Shown here in pieces: positions 41,791 to 56,700 of a DNA stretch of 64,000 nucleotides. The notes under the pieces were generated by a model. That model ran no database searches. It saw nothing but the letters and a program-made list of their open reading frames with translations, and had not been told where the DNA came from. The position numbers and the translations under genes were made by a program. Origin of the DNA: Ricordea florida (Eukaryota > Cnidaria > Anthozoa > Corallimorpharia > Ricordeidae); NCBI GenBank assembly GCA_949710005.1, contig OX453280.1, positions 15,854,733-15,918,732 on the forward strand, written 5' to 3'. The stretch's first letter is position 1. Each line of letters starts with the position of its first letter.

Positions 41791-44775
41791 CGAATCGTTA
41801 CAATCAAAATTTTCATCGCAAAATAAACTTTACTGCACACCACACTAAAACATGTATGGAAAAGATTAGAAATGATTCTATAACTTACCCCCCTAAATGA
41901 CGGTCCTCCTGCCCATACAATCTCTTATAATGTATTTTCACCAAAATCAGTCAGGTCGAGTTTCTTGGCAGCCAGCTGCAGGTATCGTATCTCAGCTTCT
42001 AGAGTAAGTACAAACACGGGATAAAGTGCGTTTTAAAGTTCATTTCAAATGCTACAACATGGTGAAAATGGAATATTGATAACTAATTCGTGTAATGAGC
42101 ACTGATTACATGAACTTTAGTACTCTCTGAGCCGTCTGCTTTAGATTTGGCTGCCTTAAGTCAATATCTTTACAGTCAAAACTCAATAAGATCGCAAATT
42201 ACGAAATATCTGATTTTCTGCATAGATAATGCCCTGTCCTACTTGTACAAATCTGCTAACTTTTGGAATTGCAAAGATTATCCAAGCCAAGATATCATAG
42301 AACAACTTTTATTTTAGGGGCCCACGCTTTGGTCTGAATCACGCATGCGTACTAACAAATAGTCTGATCTTGAATTCTGATTGAAATCGAATCGTTACAA
42401 TCAAAATTTTCATCGCAAAATAAACTTTACTGCACACCACACTAAAACATGTATAGAAAAGATTCGAAATGATTCTATAACTTACCCCCCTAAATGACGG
42501 TCCTCCTGCCCATACAATCTCTTATAATGTATTTTCACCAAAATCAGTCAGGTCGAGTTTCTTGGCAGCCAGCTGCAGGTATCGTATCTCAGCTTCTAGA
42601 GTAAGTACAAACACGGGATAAAGTGCGTTTTAAAGTTCATTTCAAATGCTACAACATGGTGAAAATGGAATATTGATAACTAATTCGTGTAATGAGCACT
42701 GATTACATGAACTTTAGTACTCTCTGAGCCATCTGCCCTAGATTTAGCTGCCTTAAGTCAATATCTTTACAGTCAAAACTCAATAAGATCGCAAATTACG
42801 AAATATCTGATTTTCTGCATAGATAATGCCCTGTCCTACTTGTACAAATCTGCTAACTTTTGGAATTGCAAAGATTATCCAAGCCAAGATATCATAGAAC
42901 AACTTTTATTTTAGGGGCCCACGCTTTGGTCTGAATCACGCATGCGTACTAACAAATAGTCTGATCTTGAATTCTGATTGAAATCGAATCGTTACAATCA
43001 AAATTTTCATCGCAAAATAAACTTTACTGCACACCACACTAAAACATGTACGGAAAAGATTCGAAATGATTCTATAACTTACCCCCCTAAATGACGGTCC
43101 TCCTGCCCATACAATCTCTTATAATGTATTTTCACCAAAATCAGTCAGGTCGAGTTTCTTGGCAGCCAGCTGCAGGTATCGTATCTCAGCTTCTAGAGTA
43201 AGTACAAACACGGGATAAAGTGCGTTTTAAAGTTCATTTCAAATGCTACAACATGGTGAAAATGGAATATTGATAACTAATTCGTGTAATGAGCACTGAT
43301 TACATGAACTTTAGTACTCTCTGAGCCGTCTGCTTTAGATTTGGCTGCCTTAAGTCAATATCTTTACAGTCAAAACTCAATAAGATCGCAAATTACGAAA
43401 TATCTGATTTTCTGCATAGATAATGCCCTGTCCTACTTGTACAAATCTGCTAACTTTTGGAATTGCAAAGATTATCCAAGCCAAGATATCATAGAACAAC
43501 TTTTATTTTAGGGGCCCACGCTTTGGTCTGAATCACGCATGCGTACTAACAAATAGTCTGATCTTGAATTCTGATTGAAATCGAATCGTTACAATCAAAA
43601 TTTTCATCGCAAAATAAACTTTACTGCACACCACACTAAAACATGTATAGAAAAGATTCGAAATGATTCTATAACTTACCCCCCTAAATGACGGTCCTCC
43701 TGCCCATACAATCTCTTATAATGTATTTTCACCAAAATCAGTCAGGTCGAGTTTCTTGGCAGCCAGCTGCAGGTATCGTATCTCAGCTTCTAGAGTAAGT
43801 ACAAACACGGGATAAAGTGCGTTTTAAAGTTCATTTCAAATGCTACAACATGGTGAAAATGGAATATTGATAACTAATTCGTGTAATGAGCACTGATTAC
43901 ATGAACTTTAGTACTCTCTGAGCCATCTGCCCTAGATTTAGCTGCCTTAAGTCAATATCTTTACAGTCAAAACTCAATAAGATCGCAAATTACGAAATAT
44001 CTGATTTTCTGCATAGATAATGCCCTGTCCTACTTGTACAAATCTGCTAACTTTTGGAATTGCAAAGATTATCCAAGCCAAGATATCATAGAACAACTTT
44101 TATTTTAGGGGCCCACGCTTTGGTCTGAATCACGCATGCGTACTAACAAATAGTCTGATCTTGAATTCTGATTGAAATCGAATCGTTACAATCAAAATTT
44201 TCATCGCAAAATAAACTTTACTGCACACCACACTAAAACATGTATAGAAAAGATTCGAAATGATTCTATAACTTACCCCCCTAAATGACGGTCCTCCTGC
44301 CCATACAATCTCTTATAATGTATTTTCACCAAAATCAGTCAGGTCGAGTTTCTTGGCAGCCAGCTGCAGGTATCGTATCTCAGCTTCTAGAGTAAGTACA
44401 AACACGGGATAAAGTGCGTTTTAAAGTTCATTTCAAATGCTACAACATGGTGAAAATGGAATATTGATAACTAATTCGTGTAATGAGCACTGATTACATG
44501 AACTTTAGTACTCTCTGAGCCGTCTGCTCTAGATTTAGCTGCCTTAAGTCAATATCTTTACAGTCAAAACTCAATAAGATCGCAAATTACGAAATATCTG
44601 ATTTTCTGCATAGATAATGCCCTGTCCTACTTGTACAAATCTGCTAACTTTTGGAATTGCAAAGATTATCCAAGCCAAGATATCATAGAACAACTTTTAT
44701 TTTAGGGGCCCACGCTTTGGTCTGAATCACGCATGCGTACTAACAAATAGTCTGATCTTGAATTCTCATTGAAAT
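41791..44775. repeat. Copies 71-75: dimer pattern with a private double variant
   Basis: Copies 72 and 74 share P344a and P350c, a combination found nowhere else. They alternate with copies 71 and 73, which both carry P68g with P351t+P359g. Copy 71 adds P78a and copy 73 adds P67c. The order 71-72-73-74 is therefore two copies of a 1194-bp dimer that has since gained private changes. Copy 75 has only P589c. Confidence 0.85.
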
Positions 44776-47700
44776 CGAATCGTTACAATCAAAATTTTCA
44801 TCGCAAAATAAACTTTACTGCACACCACACTAAAACATGTATAGAAAAGATTCGAAATGATTCTATAACTTACCCCCCTAAATGACGGTCCTCCTGCCCA
44901 TACAATCTCTTATAATGTATTTTCACCAAAATCAGTCAGGTCGAGTTTCTTGGCAGCCAGCTGCAGGTATCGTATCTCAGCTTCTAGAGTAAGTACAAAC
45001 ACGGGATAAAGTGCGTTTTAAAGTTCATTTCAAATGCTACAACATGGTGAAAATGGAATATTTATAACTTATTCGTGTAATGAGCACTGATTACATGAAC
45101 TTTAGTACTCTCTGAGCCGTCTGCTTTAGATTTAGCTGCCTTAAGTCAATATCTTTACAGTCAAAACTCAATAAGATCGCAAATTACGAAATATCTGATT
45201 TTCTGCATAGATAATGCCCTGTCCTACTTGTACAAATCTGCTAACTTTTGGAATTGCAAAGATTATCCAAGCCAAGATATCATAGAACAACTTTTATTTT
45301 AGGGGCCCACGCTTTGGTCTGAATCACGCATGCGTACTAACAAATAGTCTGATCTTGAATTCTGATTGAAATCGAATCGTTACAATCAAAATTTTCATCG
45401 CAAAATAAACTTTACTGCACACCACACTAAAACATGTATAGAAAAGATTCGAAATGATTCTATAACTTACCCCCCTAAATGACGGTCCTCCTGCCCATAC
45501 AATCTCTTATAATGTATTTTCACCAAAATCAGTCAGGTCGAGTTTCTTGGCAGCCAGCTGCAGGTATCGTATCTCAGCTTCTAGAGTAAGTACAAACACG
45601 GGATAAAGTGCGTTTTAAAGTTCATTTCAAATGCTACAACATGGTGAAAATGGAATATTGATAACTAATTCGTGTAATGAGCACTGATTACATGAACTTT
45701 AGTACTCTCTGAGCCGTCTGCTTTAGATTTAGCTGCCTTAAGTCAATATCTTTACAGTCAAAACTCAATAAGATCGCAAATTACGAAATATCTGATTTTC
45801 TGCATAGATAATGCCCTGTCCTACTTGTACAAATCTGCTAACTTTTGGAATTGCAAAGATTATCCAAGCCAAGATATCATAGAACAACTTTTATTTTAGG
45901 GGCCCACGCTTTGGTCTGAATCACGCATGCGTACTAACAAATAGTCTGATCTTGAATTCTCATTGAAATCGAATCGTTACAATCAAAATTTTCATCGCAA
46001 AATAAACTTTACTGCACACCACACTAAAACATGTATAGAAAAGATTCGAAATGATTCTATAACTTACCCCTCTAAATGACGGTCCTCCTGCCCATACAAT
46101 CTCTTATAATGTATTTTCACCAAAATCAGTCAGGTCGAGTTTCTTGGCAGCCAGCTGCAGGTATCGTATCTCAGCTTCTAGAGTAAGTACAAACACGGGA
46201 TAAAGTGCGTTTTAAAGTTCATTTCAAATGCTACAACATGGTGAAAATGGAATATTGATAACTAATTCGTGTAATGAGCACTGATTACATGAACTTTAGT
46301 ACTCTCTGAGCCGTCTGCTCTAGATTTAGCTGCCTTAAGTCAATATCTTTACAGTCAAAACTCAATAAGATCGCAAATTACGAAATATCTGATTTTCTGC
46401 ATAGATAATGCCCTGTCCTACTTGTACAAATCTGCTAACTTTTGGAATTGCAAAGATTATCCAAGCCAAGATATCATAGAACAACTTTTATTTTAGGGGC
46501 CCACGCTTTGGTCTGAATCACGCATGCGTACTAACAAATAGTCTGATCTTGAATTCTGATTGAAATCGAATCGTTACAATCAAAATTTTCATCGCAAAAT
46601 AAACTTTACTGCACACCACACTAAAACATATATAGAAAAGATTCGAAATGATTCTATAACTTACCCCCCTAAATGACGGTCCTCCTGCCCATACAATCTC
46701 TTATAATGTATTTTCACCAAAATCAGTCAGGTCGAGTTTCTTGGCAGCCAGCTGCAGGTATCGTATCTCAGCTTCTAGAGTAAGTACAAACACGGGATAA
46801 AGTGCGTTTTAAAGTTCATTTCAAATGCTACAACATGGTGAAAATGGAATATTGATAACTAATTCGTGTAATGAGCACTGATTACATGAACTTTAGTACT
46901 CTCTGAGCCGTCTGCTTTAGATTTAGCTGCCTTAAGTCAATATCTTTACAGTCAAAACTCAATAAGATCGCAAATTACGAAATATCTGATTTTCTGCATA
47001 GATAATGCCCTGTCCTACTTGTACAAATCTGCTAACTTTTGGAATTGCAAAGATTATCCAAGCCAAGATATCATAGAACAACTTTTATTTTAGGGGCCCA
47101 CGCTTTGGTCTGAATCACGCATGCGTACTAACAAATAGTCTGATCTTGAATTCTGATTGAAATCGAATCGTTACAATCAAAATTTTCATCGCAAAATAAA
47201 CTTTACTGCACACCACACTAAAACATGTATAGAAAAGATTCGAAATGATTCTATAACTTACCCCCCTAAATGACGGTCCTCCTGCCCATACAATCTCTTA
47301 TAATGTATTTTCACCAAAATCAGTCAGGTCGAGTTTCTTGGCAGCCAGCTGCAGGTATCGTATCTCAGCTTCTAGAGTAAGTACAAACACGGGATAAAGT
47401 GCGTTTTAAAGTTCATTTCAAATGCTACAACATGGTGAAAATGGAATATTGATAACTAATTCGTGTAATGAGCACTGATTACATGAACTTTAGTACTCTC
47501 TGAGCCGTCTGCTTTAGATTTAGCTGCCTTAAGTCAATATCTTTACCGTCAAAACTCAATAAGATCGCAAATTACGAAATATCTGATTTTCTGCATAGAT
47601 AATGCCCTGTCCTACTTGTACAAATCTGCTAACTTTTGGAATTGCAAAGATTATCCAAGCCAAGATATCATAGAACAACTTTTATTTTAGGGGCCCACGC

Positions 47701-50700
47701 TTTGGTCTGAATCACGCATGCGTACTAACAAATAGTCTGATCTTGAATTCTGATTGAAATCGAATCGTTACAATCAAAATTTTCATCGCAAAATAAACTT
47801 TACTGCACACCACACTAAAACATGTATAGAAAAGATTCGAAATGATTCTATAACTTACCCCCCTAAATGACGGTCCTCCTGCCCATACAATCTCTTATAA
47901 TGTATTTTCACCAAAATCAGTCAGGTCGAGTTTCTTGGCAGCCAGCTGCAGGTATCGTATCTCAGCTTCTAGAGTAAGTACAAACACGGGATAAAGTGCG
48001 TTTTAAAGTTCATTTCAAATGCTACAACATGGTGAAAATGGAATATTGATAACTAATTCGTGTAATGAGCACTGATTACATGAACTTTAGTACTCTCTGA
48101 GCCGTCTGCTCTAGATTTAGCTGCCTTAAGTCAATATCTTTACAGTCAAAACTCAATAAGATCGCAAATTACGAAATATCTGATTTTCTGCATAGATAAT
48201 GCCCTGTCCTACTTGTACAAATCTGCTAACTTTTGGAATTGCAAAGATTATCCAAGCCAAGATATCATAGAACAACTTTTATTTTAGAGGCCCACGCTTT
48301 GGTCTGAATCACGCATGCGTACTAACAAATAGTCTGATCTTGAATTCTCATTGAAATCGAATCGTTACAATCAAAATTTTCATCGCAAAATAAACTTTAC
48401 TGCACACCACACTAAAACATGTATAGAAAAGATTCGAAATGATTCTATAACTTACCCCCCTAAATGACGGTCCTCCTGCCCATACAATCTCTTATAATGT
48501 ATTTTCACCAAAATCAGTCAGGTCGAGTTTCTTGGCAGCCAGCTGCAGGTATCGTATCTCAGCTTCTAGAGTAAGTACAAACACGGGATAAAGTGCGTTT
48601 TAAAGTTCATTTCAAATGCTACAACATGGTGAAAATGGAATATTGATAACTAATTCGTGTAATGAGCACTGATTACATGAACTTTAGTACTCTCTGAGCC
48701 GTCTGCTCTAGATTTAGCTGCCTTAAGTCAATATCTTTACAGTCAAAACTCAATAAGATCGCAAATTACGAAATATCTGATTTTCTGCATAGATAATGCC
48801 CTGTCCTACTTGTACAAATCTGCTAACTTTTGGAATTGCAAAGATTATCCAAGCCAAGATATCATAGAACAACTTTTATTTTAGGGGCCCACGCTTTGGT
48901 CTGAATCACGCATGCGTACTAACAAATAGTCTGATCTTGAATTCTCATTGAAATCGAATCGTTACAATCAAAATTTTCATCGCAAAATAAACTTTACTGC
49001 ACACCACACTAAAACATGTATAGAAAAGATTCGAAATGATTCTATAACTTACCCCCCTAAATGACGGTCCTCCTGCCCATACAATCTCTTATAATGTATT
49101 TTCACCAAAATCAGTCAGGTCGAGTTTCTTGGCAGCCAGCTGCAGGTATCGTATCTCAGCTTCTAGAGTAAGTACAAACACGGGATAAAGTGCGTTTTAA
49201 AGTTCATTTCAAATGCTACAACATGGTGAAAATGGAATATTGATAACTAATTCGTGTAATGAGCACTGATTACATGAACTTTAGTACTCTCTGAGCCGTC
49301 TGCTCTAGATTTAGCTGCCTTAAGTCAATATCTTTACAGTCAAAACTCAATAAGATCGCAAATTACGAAATATCTGATTTTCTGCATAGATAATGCCCTG
49401 TCCTACTTGTACAAATCTGCTAACTTTTGGAATTGCAAAGATTATCCAAGCCAAGATATCATAGAACAACTTTTATTTTAGGGGCCCACGCTTTGGTCTG
49501 AATCACGCATGCGTACTAACAAATAGTCTGATCTTGAATTCTGATTGAAATCGAATCGTTACAATCAAAATTTTCATCGCAAAATAAACTTTACTGCACA
49601 CCACACTAAAACATGTATGGAAAAGATTCGAAATGATTCTATAACTTACCCCCCTAAATGACGGTCCTCCTGCCCATACAATCTCTTATAATGTATTTTC
49701 ACCAAAATCAGTCAGGTCGAGTTTCTTGGCAGCCAGCTGCAGGTATCGTATCTCAGCTTCTAGAGTAAGTACAAACACGGGATAAAGTGCGTTTTAAAGT
49801 TCATTTCAAATGCTACAACATGGTGAAAATGGAATATTGATAACTAATTCGTGTAATGAGCACTGATTACATGAACTTTAGTACTCTCTGAGCCGTCTGC
49901 TCTAGATTTAGCTGCCTTAAGTCAATATCTTTACAGTCAAAACTCAATAAGATCGCAAATTACGAAATATCTGATTTTCTGCATAGATAATGCCCTGTCC
50001 TACTTGTACAAATCTGCTAACTTTTGGAATTGCAAAGATTATCCAAGCCAAGATATCATAGAACAACTTTTATTTTAGGGGCCCACGCTTTGGTCTGAAT
50101 CACGCATGCGTACTAACAAATAGTCTGATCTTGAATTCTGATTGAAATCGAATCGTTACAATCAAAATTTTCATCGCAAAATAAACTTTACTGCACACCA
50201 CACTAAAACATGTATAGAGAAGATTCGAAATGATTCTATAACTTACCCCCCTAAATGACGGTCCTCCTGCCCATACAATCTCTTATAATGTATTTTCACC
50301 AAAATCAGTCAGGTCGAGTTTCTTGGCAGCCAGCTGCAGGTATCGTATCTCAGCTTCTAGAGTAAGTACAAACACGGGATAAAGTGCGTTTTAAAGTTCA
50401 TTTCAAATGCTACAACATGGTGAAAATGGAATATTGATAACTAATTCGTGTAATGAGCACTGATTACATGAACTTTAGTACTCTCTGAGCCGTCTGCTCT
50501 AGATTTAGCTTCCTTAAGTCAATATCTTTACAGTCAAAACTCAATAAGATCGCAAATTACGAAATATCTGATTTTCTGCATAGATAATGCCCTGTCCTAC
50601 TTGTACAAATCTGCTAACTTTTGGAATTGCAAAGATTATCCAAGCCAAGATATCATAGAACAACTTTTATTTTAGGGGCCCACGCTTTGGTCTGAATCAC

Positions 50701-53700
50701 GCATGCGTACTAACAAATAGTCTGATCTTGAATTCTGATTGAAATCGAATCGTTACAATCAAAATTTTCATCGCAAAATAAACTTTACTGCACACCACAC
50801 TAAAACATGTATAGAAAAGATTCGAAATGATTCTATAACTTACCCCCCTAAATGACGGTCCTCCTGCCCATACAATCTCTTATAATGTATTTTCACCAAA
50901 ATCAGTCAGGTCGAGTTTCTTGGCAGCCATCTGCAGGTATCGTATCTCAGCTTCTAGAGTAAGTACAAACACGGGATAAAGTGCGTTTTAAAGTTCATTT
51001 CAAATGCTACAACATGGTGAAAATGGAATATTGATAACTAATTCGTGTAATGAGCACTGATTACATGAACTTTAGTACTCTCTGAGCCGTCTGCTTTAGA
51101 TTTGGCTGCCTTAAGTCAATATCTTTACAGTCAAAACTCAATAAGATCGCAAATTACGAAATATCTGATTTTCTGCATAGATAATGCCCTGTCCTACTTG
51201 TACAAATCTGCTAACTTTTGGAATTGCAAAGATTATCCAAGCCAAGATATCATAGAACAACTTTTATTTTAGGGGCCCACGCTTTGGTCTGAATCACGCA
51301 TGCGTACTAACAAATAGTCTGATCTTGAATTCTGATTGAAATCGAATCGTTACAATCAAAATTTTCATCGCAAAATAAACTTTACTGCACACCACACTAA
51401 AACATGTATAGAAAAGATTCGAAATGATTCTATAACTTACCCCCCTAAATGACGGTCCTCCTGCCCATACAATCTCTTATAATGTATTTTCACCAAAATC
51501 AGTCAGGTCGAGTTTCTTGGCAGCCAGCTGCAGGTATCGTATCTCAGCTTCTAGAGTAAGTACAAACACGGGATAAAGTGCGTTTTAAAGTTCATTTCAA
51601 ATGCTACAACATGGTGAAAATGGAATATTGATAACTAATTCGTGTAATGAGCACTGATTACATGAACTTTAGTACTCTCTGAGCCGTCTGCTTTAGATTT
51701 GGCTGCCTTAAGTCAATATCTTTACAGTCAAAACTCAATAAGATCGCAAATTACGAAATATCTGATTTTCTGCATAGATAATGCCCTGTCCTACTTGTAC
51801 AAATCTGCTAACTTTTGGAATTGCAAAGATTATCCAAGCCAAGATATCATAGAACAACTTTTATTTTAGGGGCCCACGCTTTGGTCTGAATCACGCATGC
51901 GTACTAACAAATAGTCTGATCTTGAATTCTCATTGAAATCGAATCGTTACAATCAAAATTTTCATCGCAAAATAAACTTTACTGCACACCACACTAAAAC
52001 ATGTATAGAAAAGATTCGAAATGATTCTATAACTTACCCCCCTAAATGACGGTCCTCCTGCCCATACAATCTCTTATAATGTATTTTCACCAAAATCAGT
52101 CAGGTCGAGTTTCTTGGCAGCCAGCTGCAGGTATCGTATCTCAGCTTCTAGAGTAAGTACAAACACGGGATAAAGTGCGTTTTAAAGTTCATTTCAAATG
52201 CTACAACATGGTGAAAATGGAATATTGATAACTAATTCGTGTAATGAGCACTGATTACATGAACTTTAGTACTCTCTGAGCCGTCTGCTCTAGATTTAGC
52301 TGCCTTAAGTCAATATCTTTACAGTCAAAACTCAATAAGATCGCAAATTACGAAATATCTGATTTTCTGCATAGATAATGCCCTGTCCTACTTGTACAAA
52401 TCTGCTAACTTTTGGAATTGCAAAGATTATCCAAGCCAAGATATCATAGAACAACTTTTATTTTAGGGGCCCACGCTTTGGTCTGAATCACGCATGCGTA
52501 CTAACAAATAGTCTGATCTTGAATTCTCATTGAAATCGAATCGTTACAATCAAAATTTTCATCGCAAAATAAACTTTACTGCACACCACACTAAAACATG
52601 TATAGAAAAGATTCGAAATGATTCTATAACTTACCCCCCTAAATGACGGTCCTCCTGCCCATACAATCTCTTATAATGTATTTTCACCAAAATCAGTCAG
52701 GTCGAGTTTCTTGGCAGCCAGCTGCAGGTATCGTATCTCAGCCTCTAGAGTAAGTACAAACACGGGATAAAGTGCGTTTTAAAGTTCATTTCAAATGCTA
52801 CAACATGGTGAAAATGGAATATTGATAACTAATTCGTGTAATGAGCACTGATTACATGAACTTTAGTACTCTCTGAGCCGTCTGCTCTAGATTTAGCTGC
52901 CTTAAGTCAATATCTTTAAAGTCAAAACTCAATAAGATCGCAAATTACGAAATATCTGATTTTCTGCATAGATAATGCCCTGTCCTACTTGTACAAATCT
53001 GCTAACTTTTGGAATTGCAAAGATTATCCAAGCCAAGATATCATAGAACAACTTTTATTTTAGGGGCCCACGCTTTGGTCTGAATCACGCATGCGTACTA
53101 ACAAATAGTCTGATCTTGAATTCTGATTGAAATCGAATCGTTACAATCAAAATTTTCATCGCAAAATAAACTTTACTGCACACCACACTAAAACATGTAT
53201 AGAAAAGATTCGAAATGATTCTATAACTTACCCCCCTAAATGACGGTCCTCCTGCCCATACAATCTCTTATAATGTATTTTCACCAAAATCAGTCAGGTC
53301 GAGTTTCTTGGCAGCCAGCTGCAGGTATCGTATCTCAGCTTCTAGAGTAAGTACAAACACGGGATAAAGTGCGTTTTAAAGTTCATTTCAAATGCTACAA
53401 CATGGTGAAAATGGAATATTGATAACTAATTCGTGTAATGAGCACTGATTACATGAACTTTAGTACTCTCTGAGCCGTCTGCTTTAGATTTAGCTGCCTT
53501 AAGTCAATATCTTTACAGTCAAAACTCAATAAGATCGCAAATTACGAAATATCTGATTTTCTGCATAGATAATGCCCTGTCCTACTTGTACAAATCTGCT
53601 AACTTTTGGAATTGCAAAGATTATCCAAGCCAAGATATCATAGAACAACTTTTATTTTAGGGGCCCACGCTTTGGTCTGAATCACGCATGCGTACTAACA

Positions 53701-53730
53701 AATAGTCTGATCTTGAATTCTGATTGAAAT
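44776..53730. repeat. Copies 76-90: mixed zone enriched for P351t without P359g
   Basis: P351t without P359g, the intermediate haplotype, is in copies 76, 77, 79, 80 and 90. The double form is in copies 86 and 87. P589c is in copies 77, 81, 82, 87 and 88. Private changes: copy 76 P288t and P295t; copy 78 P102t; copy 79 P64a; copy 80 P384c; copy 81 P528a (loss of GGGCCC); copy 85 P71g and P363t; copy 86 P185t (loss of CAGCTG). Copy 84 has P68g. Copy 89 has P207c and P383a, both repeated ten units later in copy 99. Confidence 0.85.
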
Positions 53731-56700
53731 CGAATCGTTACAATCAAAATTTTCATCGCAAAATAAACTTTACTGCACACCACACTAAAACATGTATAGA
53801 AAAGATTCGAAATGATTCTATAACTTACCCCCCTAAATGACGGTCCTCCTGCCCATACAATCTCTTATAATGTATTTTCACCAAAATCAGTCAGGTCGAG
53901 TTTCTTGGCAGCCAGCTGCAGGTATCGTATCTCAGCTTCTAGAGTAAGTACAAACACGGGATAAAGTGCGTTTTAAAGTTCATTTCAAATGCTACAACAT
54001 GGTGAAAATGGAATATTGATAACTAATTCGTGTAATGAGCACTGATTACATGAACTTTAGTACTCTCTGAGCCGTCTGCTTTAGATTTGGCTGCCTTAAG
54101 TCAATATCTTTACAGTCAAAACTCAATAAGATCGCAAATTACGAAATATCTGATTTTCTGCATAGATAATGCCCTGTCCTACTTGTACAAATCTGCTAAC
54201 TTTTGGAATTGCAAAGATTATCCAAGCCAAGATATCATAGAACAACTTTTATTTTAGGGGCCCACGCTTTGGTCTGAATCACGCATGCGTACTAACAAAT
54301 AGTCTGATCTTGAATTCTCATTGAAATCGAATCGTTACAATCAAAATTTTCATCGCAAAATAAACTTTACTGCACACCACACTAAAACATGTATAGAAAA
54401 GATTCGAAATGATTCTATAACTTACCCCCCTAAATGACGGTCCTCCTGCCCATACAATCTCTTATAATGTATTTTCACCAAAATCAGTCAGGTCGAGTTT
54501 CTTGGCAGCCAGCTGCAGGTATCGTATCTCAGCTTCTAGAGTAAGTACAAACACGGGATAAAGTGCGTTTTAAAGTTCATTTCAAATGCTACAACATGGT
54601 GAAAATGGAATATTGATAACTAATTCGTGTAATGAGCACTGATTACATGAACTTTAGTACTCTCTGAGCCGTCTGCTTTAGATTTGGCTGCCTTAAGTCA
54701 ATATCTTTACAGTCAAAACTCAATAAGATCGCAAATTACGAAATATCTGATTTTCTGCATAGATAATGCCCTGTCCTACTTGTACAAATCTGCTAACTTT
54801 TGGAATTGCAAAGATTATCCAAGCCAAGATATCATAGAACAACTTTTATTTTAGGGGCCCACGCTTTGGTCTGAATCACGCATGCGTACTAACAAATAGT
54901 CTGATCTTGAATTCTGATTGAAATCGAATCGTTACAATCAAAATTTTCATCGCAAAATAAACTTTACTGCACACCACACTAAAACATGTATAGAAAAGAT
55001 TCGAAATGATTCTATAACTTACCCCCCTAAATGACGGTCCTCCTGCCCATACAATCTCTTATAATGTATTTTCACCAAAATCAGTCAGGTCGAGTTTCTT
55101 GGCAGCCAGCTGCAGGTATCGTATCTCAGCTTCTAGAGTAAGTACAAACACGGGATAAAGTGCGTTTTAAAGTTCATTTCAAATGCTACAACATGGTGAA
55201 AATGGAATATTGATAACTAATTCGTGTAATGAGCACTGATTACATGAACTTTAGTACTCTCTGAGCCGTCTGCTTTAGATTTGGCTGCCTTAAGTCAATA
55301 TCTTTACAGTCAAAACTCAATAAGATCGCAAATTACGAAATATCTGATTTTCTGCATAGATAATGCCCTGTCCTACTTGTACAAATCTGCTAACTTTTGG
55401 AATTGCAAAGATTATCCAAGCCAAGATATCATAGAACAACTTTTATTTTAGGGGCCCACGCTTTGGTCTGAATCACGCATGCGTACTAACAAATAGTCTG
55501 ATCTTGAATTCTCATTGAAATCGAATCGTTACAATCAAAATTTTCATCGCAAAATAAACTTTACTGCACACCACACTAAAACATGTATAGAAAAGATTCG
55601 AAATGATTCTATAACTTACCCCCCTAAATGACGGTCCTCCTGCCCATACAATCTCTTATAATGTATTTTCACCAAAATCAGTCAGGTCGAGTTTCTTGGC
55701 AGCCAGCTGCAGGTATCGTATCTCAGCTTCTAGAGTAAGTACAAACACGGGATAAAGTGCGTTTTAAAGTTCATTTCAAATGCTACAACATGGTGAAAAT
55801 GGAATATTGATAACTAATTCGTGTAATGAGCACTGATTACATGAACTTTAGTACTCTCTGAGCCGTCTGCTTTAGATTTGGCTGCCTTAAGTCAATATCT
55901 TTACAGTCAAAACTCAATAAGATCGCAAATTACGAAATATCTGATTTTCTGCATAGATAATGCCCTGTCCTACTTGTACAAATCTGCTAACTTTTGGAAT
56001 TGCAAAGATTATCCAAGCCAAGATATCATAGAACAACTTTTATTTTAGGGGCCCACGCTTTGGTCTGAATCACGCATGCGTACTAACAAATAGTCTGATC
56101 TTGAATTCTGATTGAAATCGAATCGTTACAATCAAAATTTTCATCGCAAAATAAACTTTACTGCACACCACACTAAAACATGTATAGAAAAGATTCGAAA
56201 TGATTCTATAACTTACCCCCCTAAATGACGGTCCTCCTGCCCATACAATCTCTTATAATGTATTTTCACCAAAATCAGTCAGGTCGAGTTTCTTGGCAGC
56301 CAGCTGCAGGTATCGTATCTCAGCTTCTAGAGTAAGTACAAACACGGGATAAAGTGCGTTTTAAAGTTCATTTCAAATGCTACAACATGGTGAAAATGGA
56401 ATATTGATAACTAATTCGTGTAATGAGCACTGATTACATGAACTTTAGTACTCTCTGAGCCGTCTGCTTTAGATTTGGCTGCCTTAAGTCAATATCTTTA
56501 CAGTCAAAACTCAATAAGATCGCAAATTACGAAATATCTGATTTTCTGCATAGATAATGCCCTGTCCTACTTGTACAAATCTGCTAACTTTTGGAATTGC
56601 AAAGATTATCCAAGCCAAGATATCATAGAACAACTTTTATTTTAGGGGCCCACGCTTTGGTCTGAATCACGCATGCGTACTAACAAATAGTCTGATCTTG

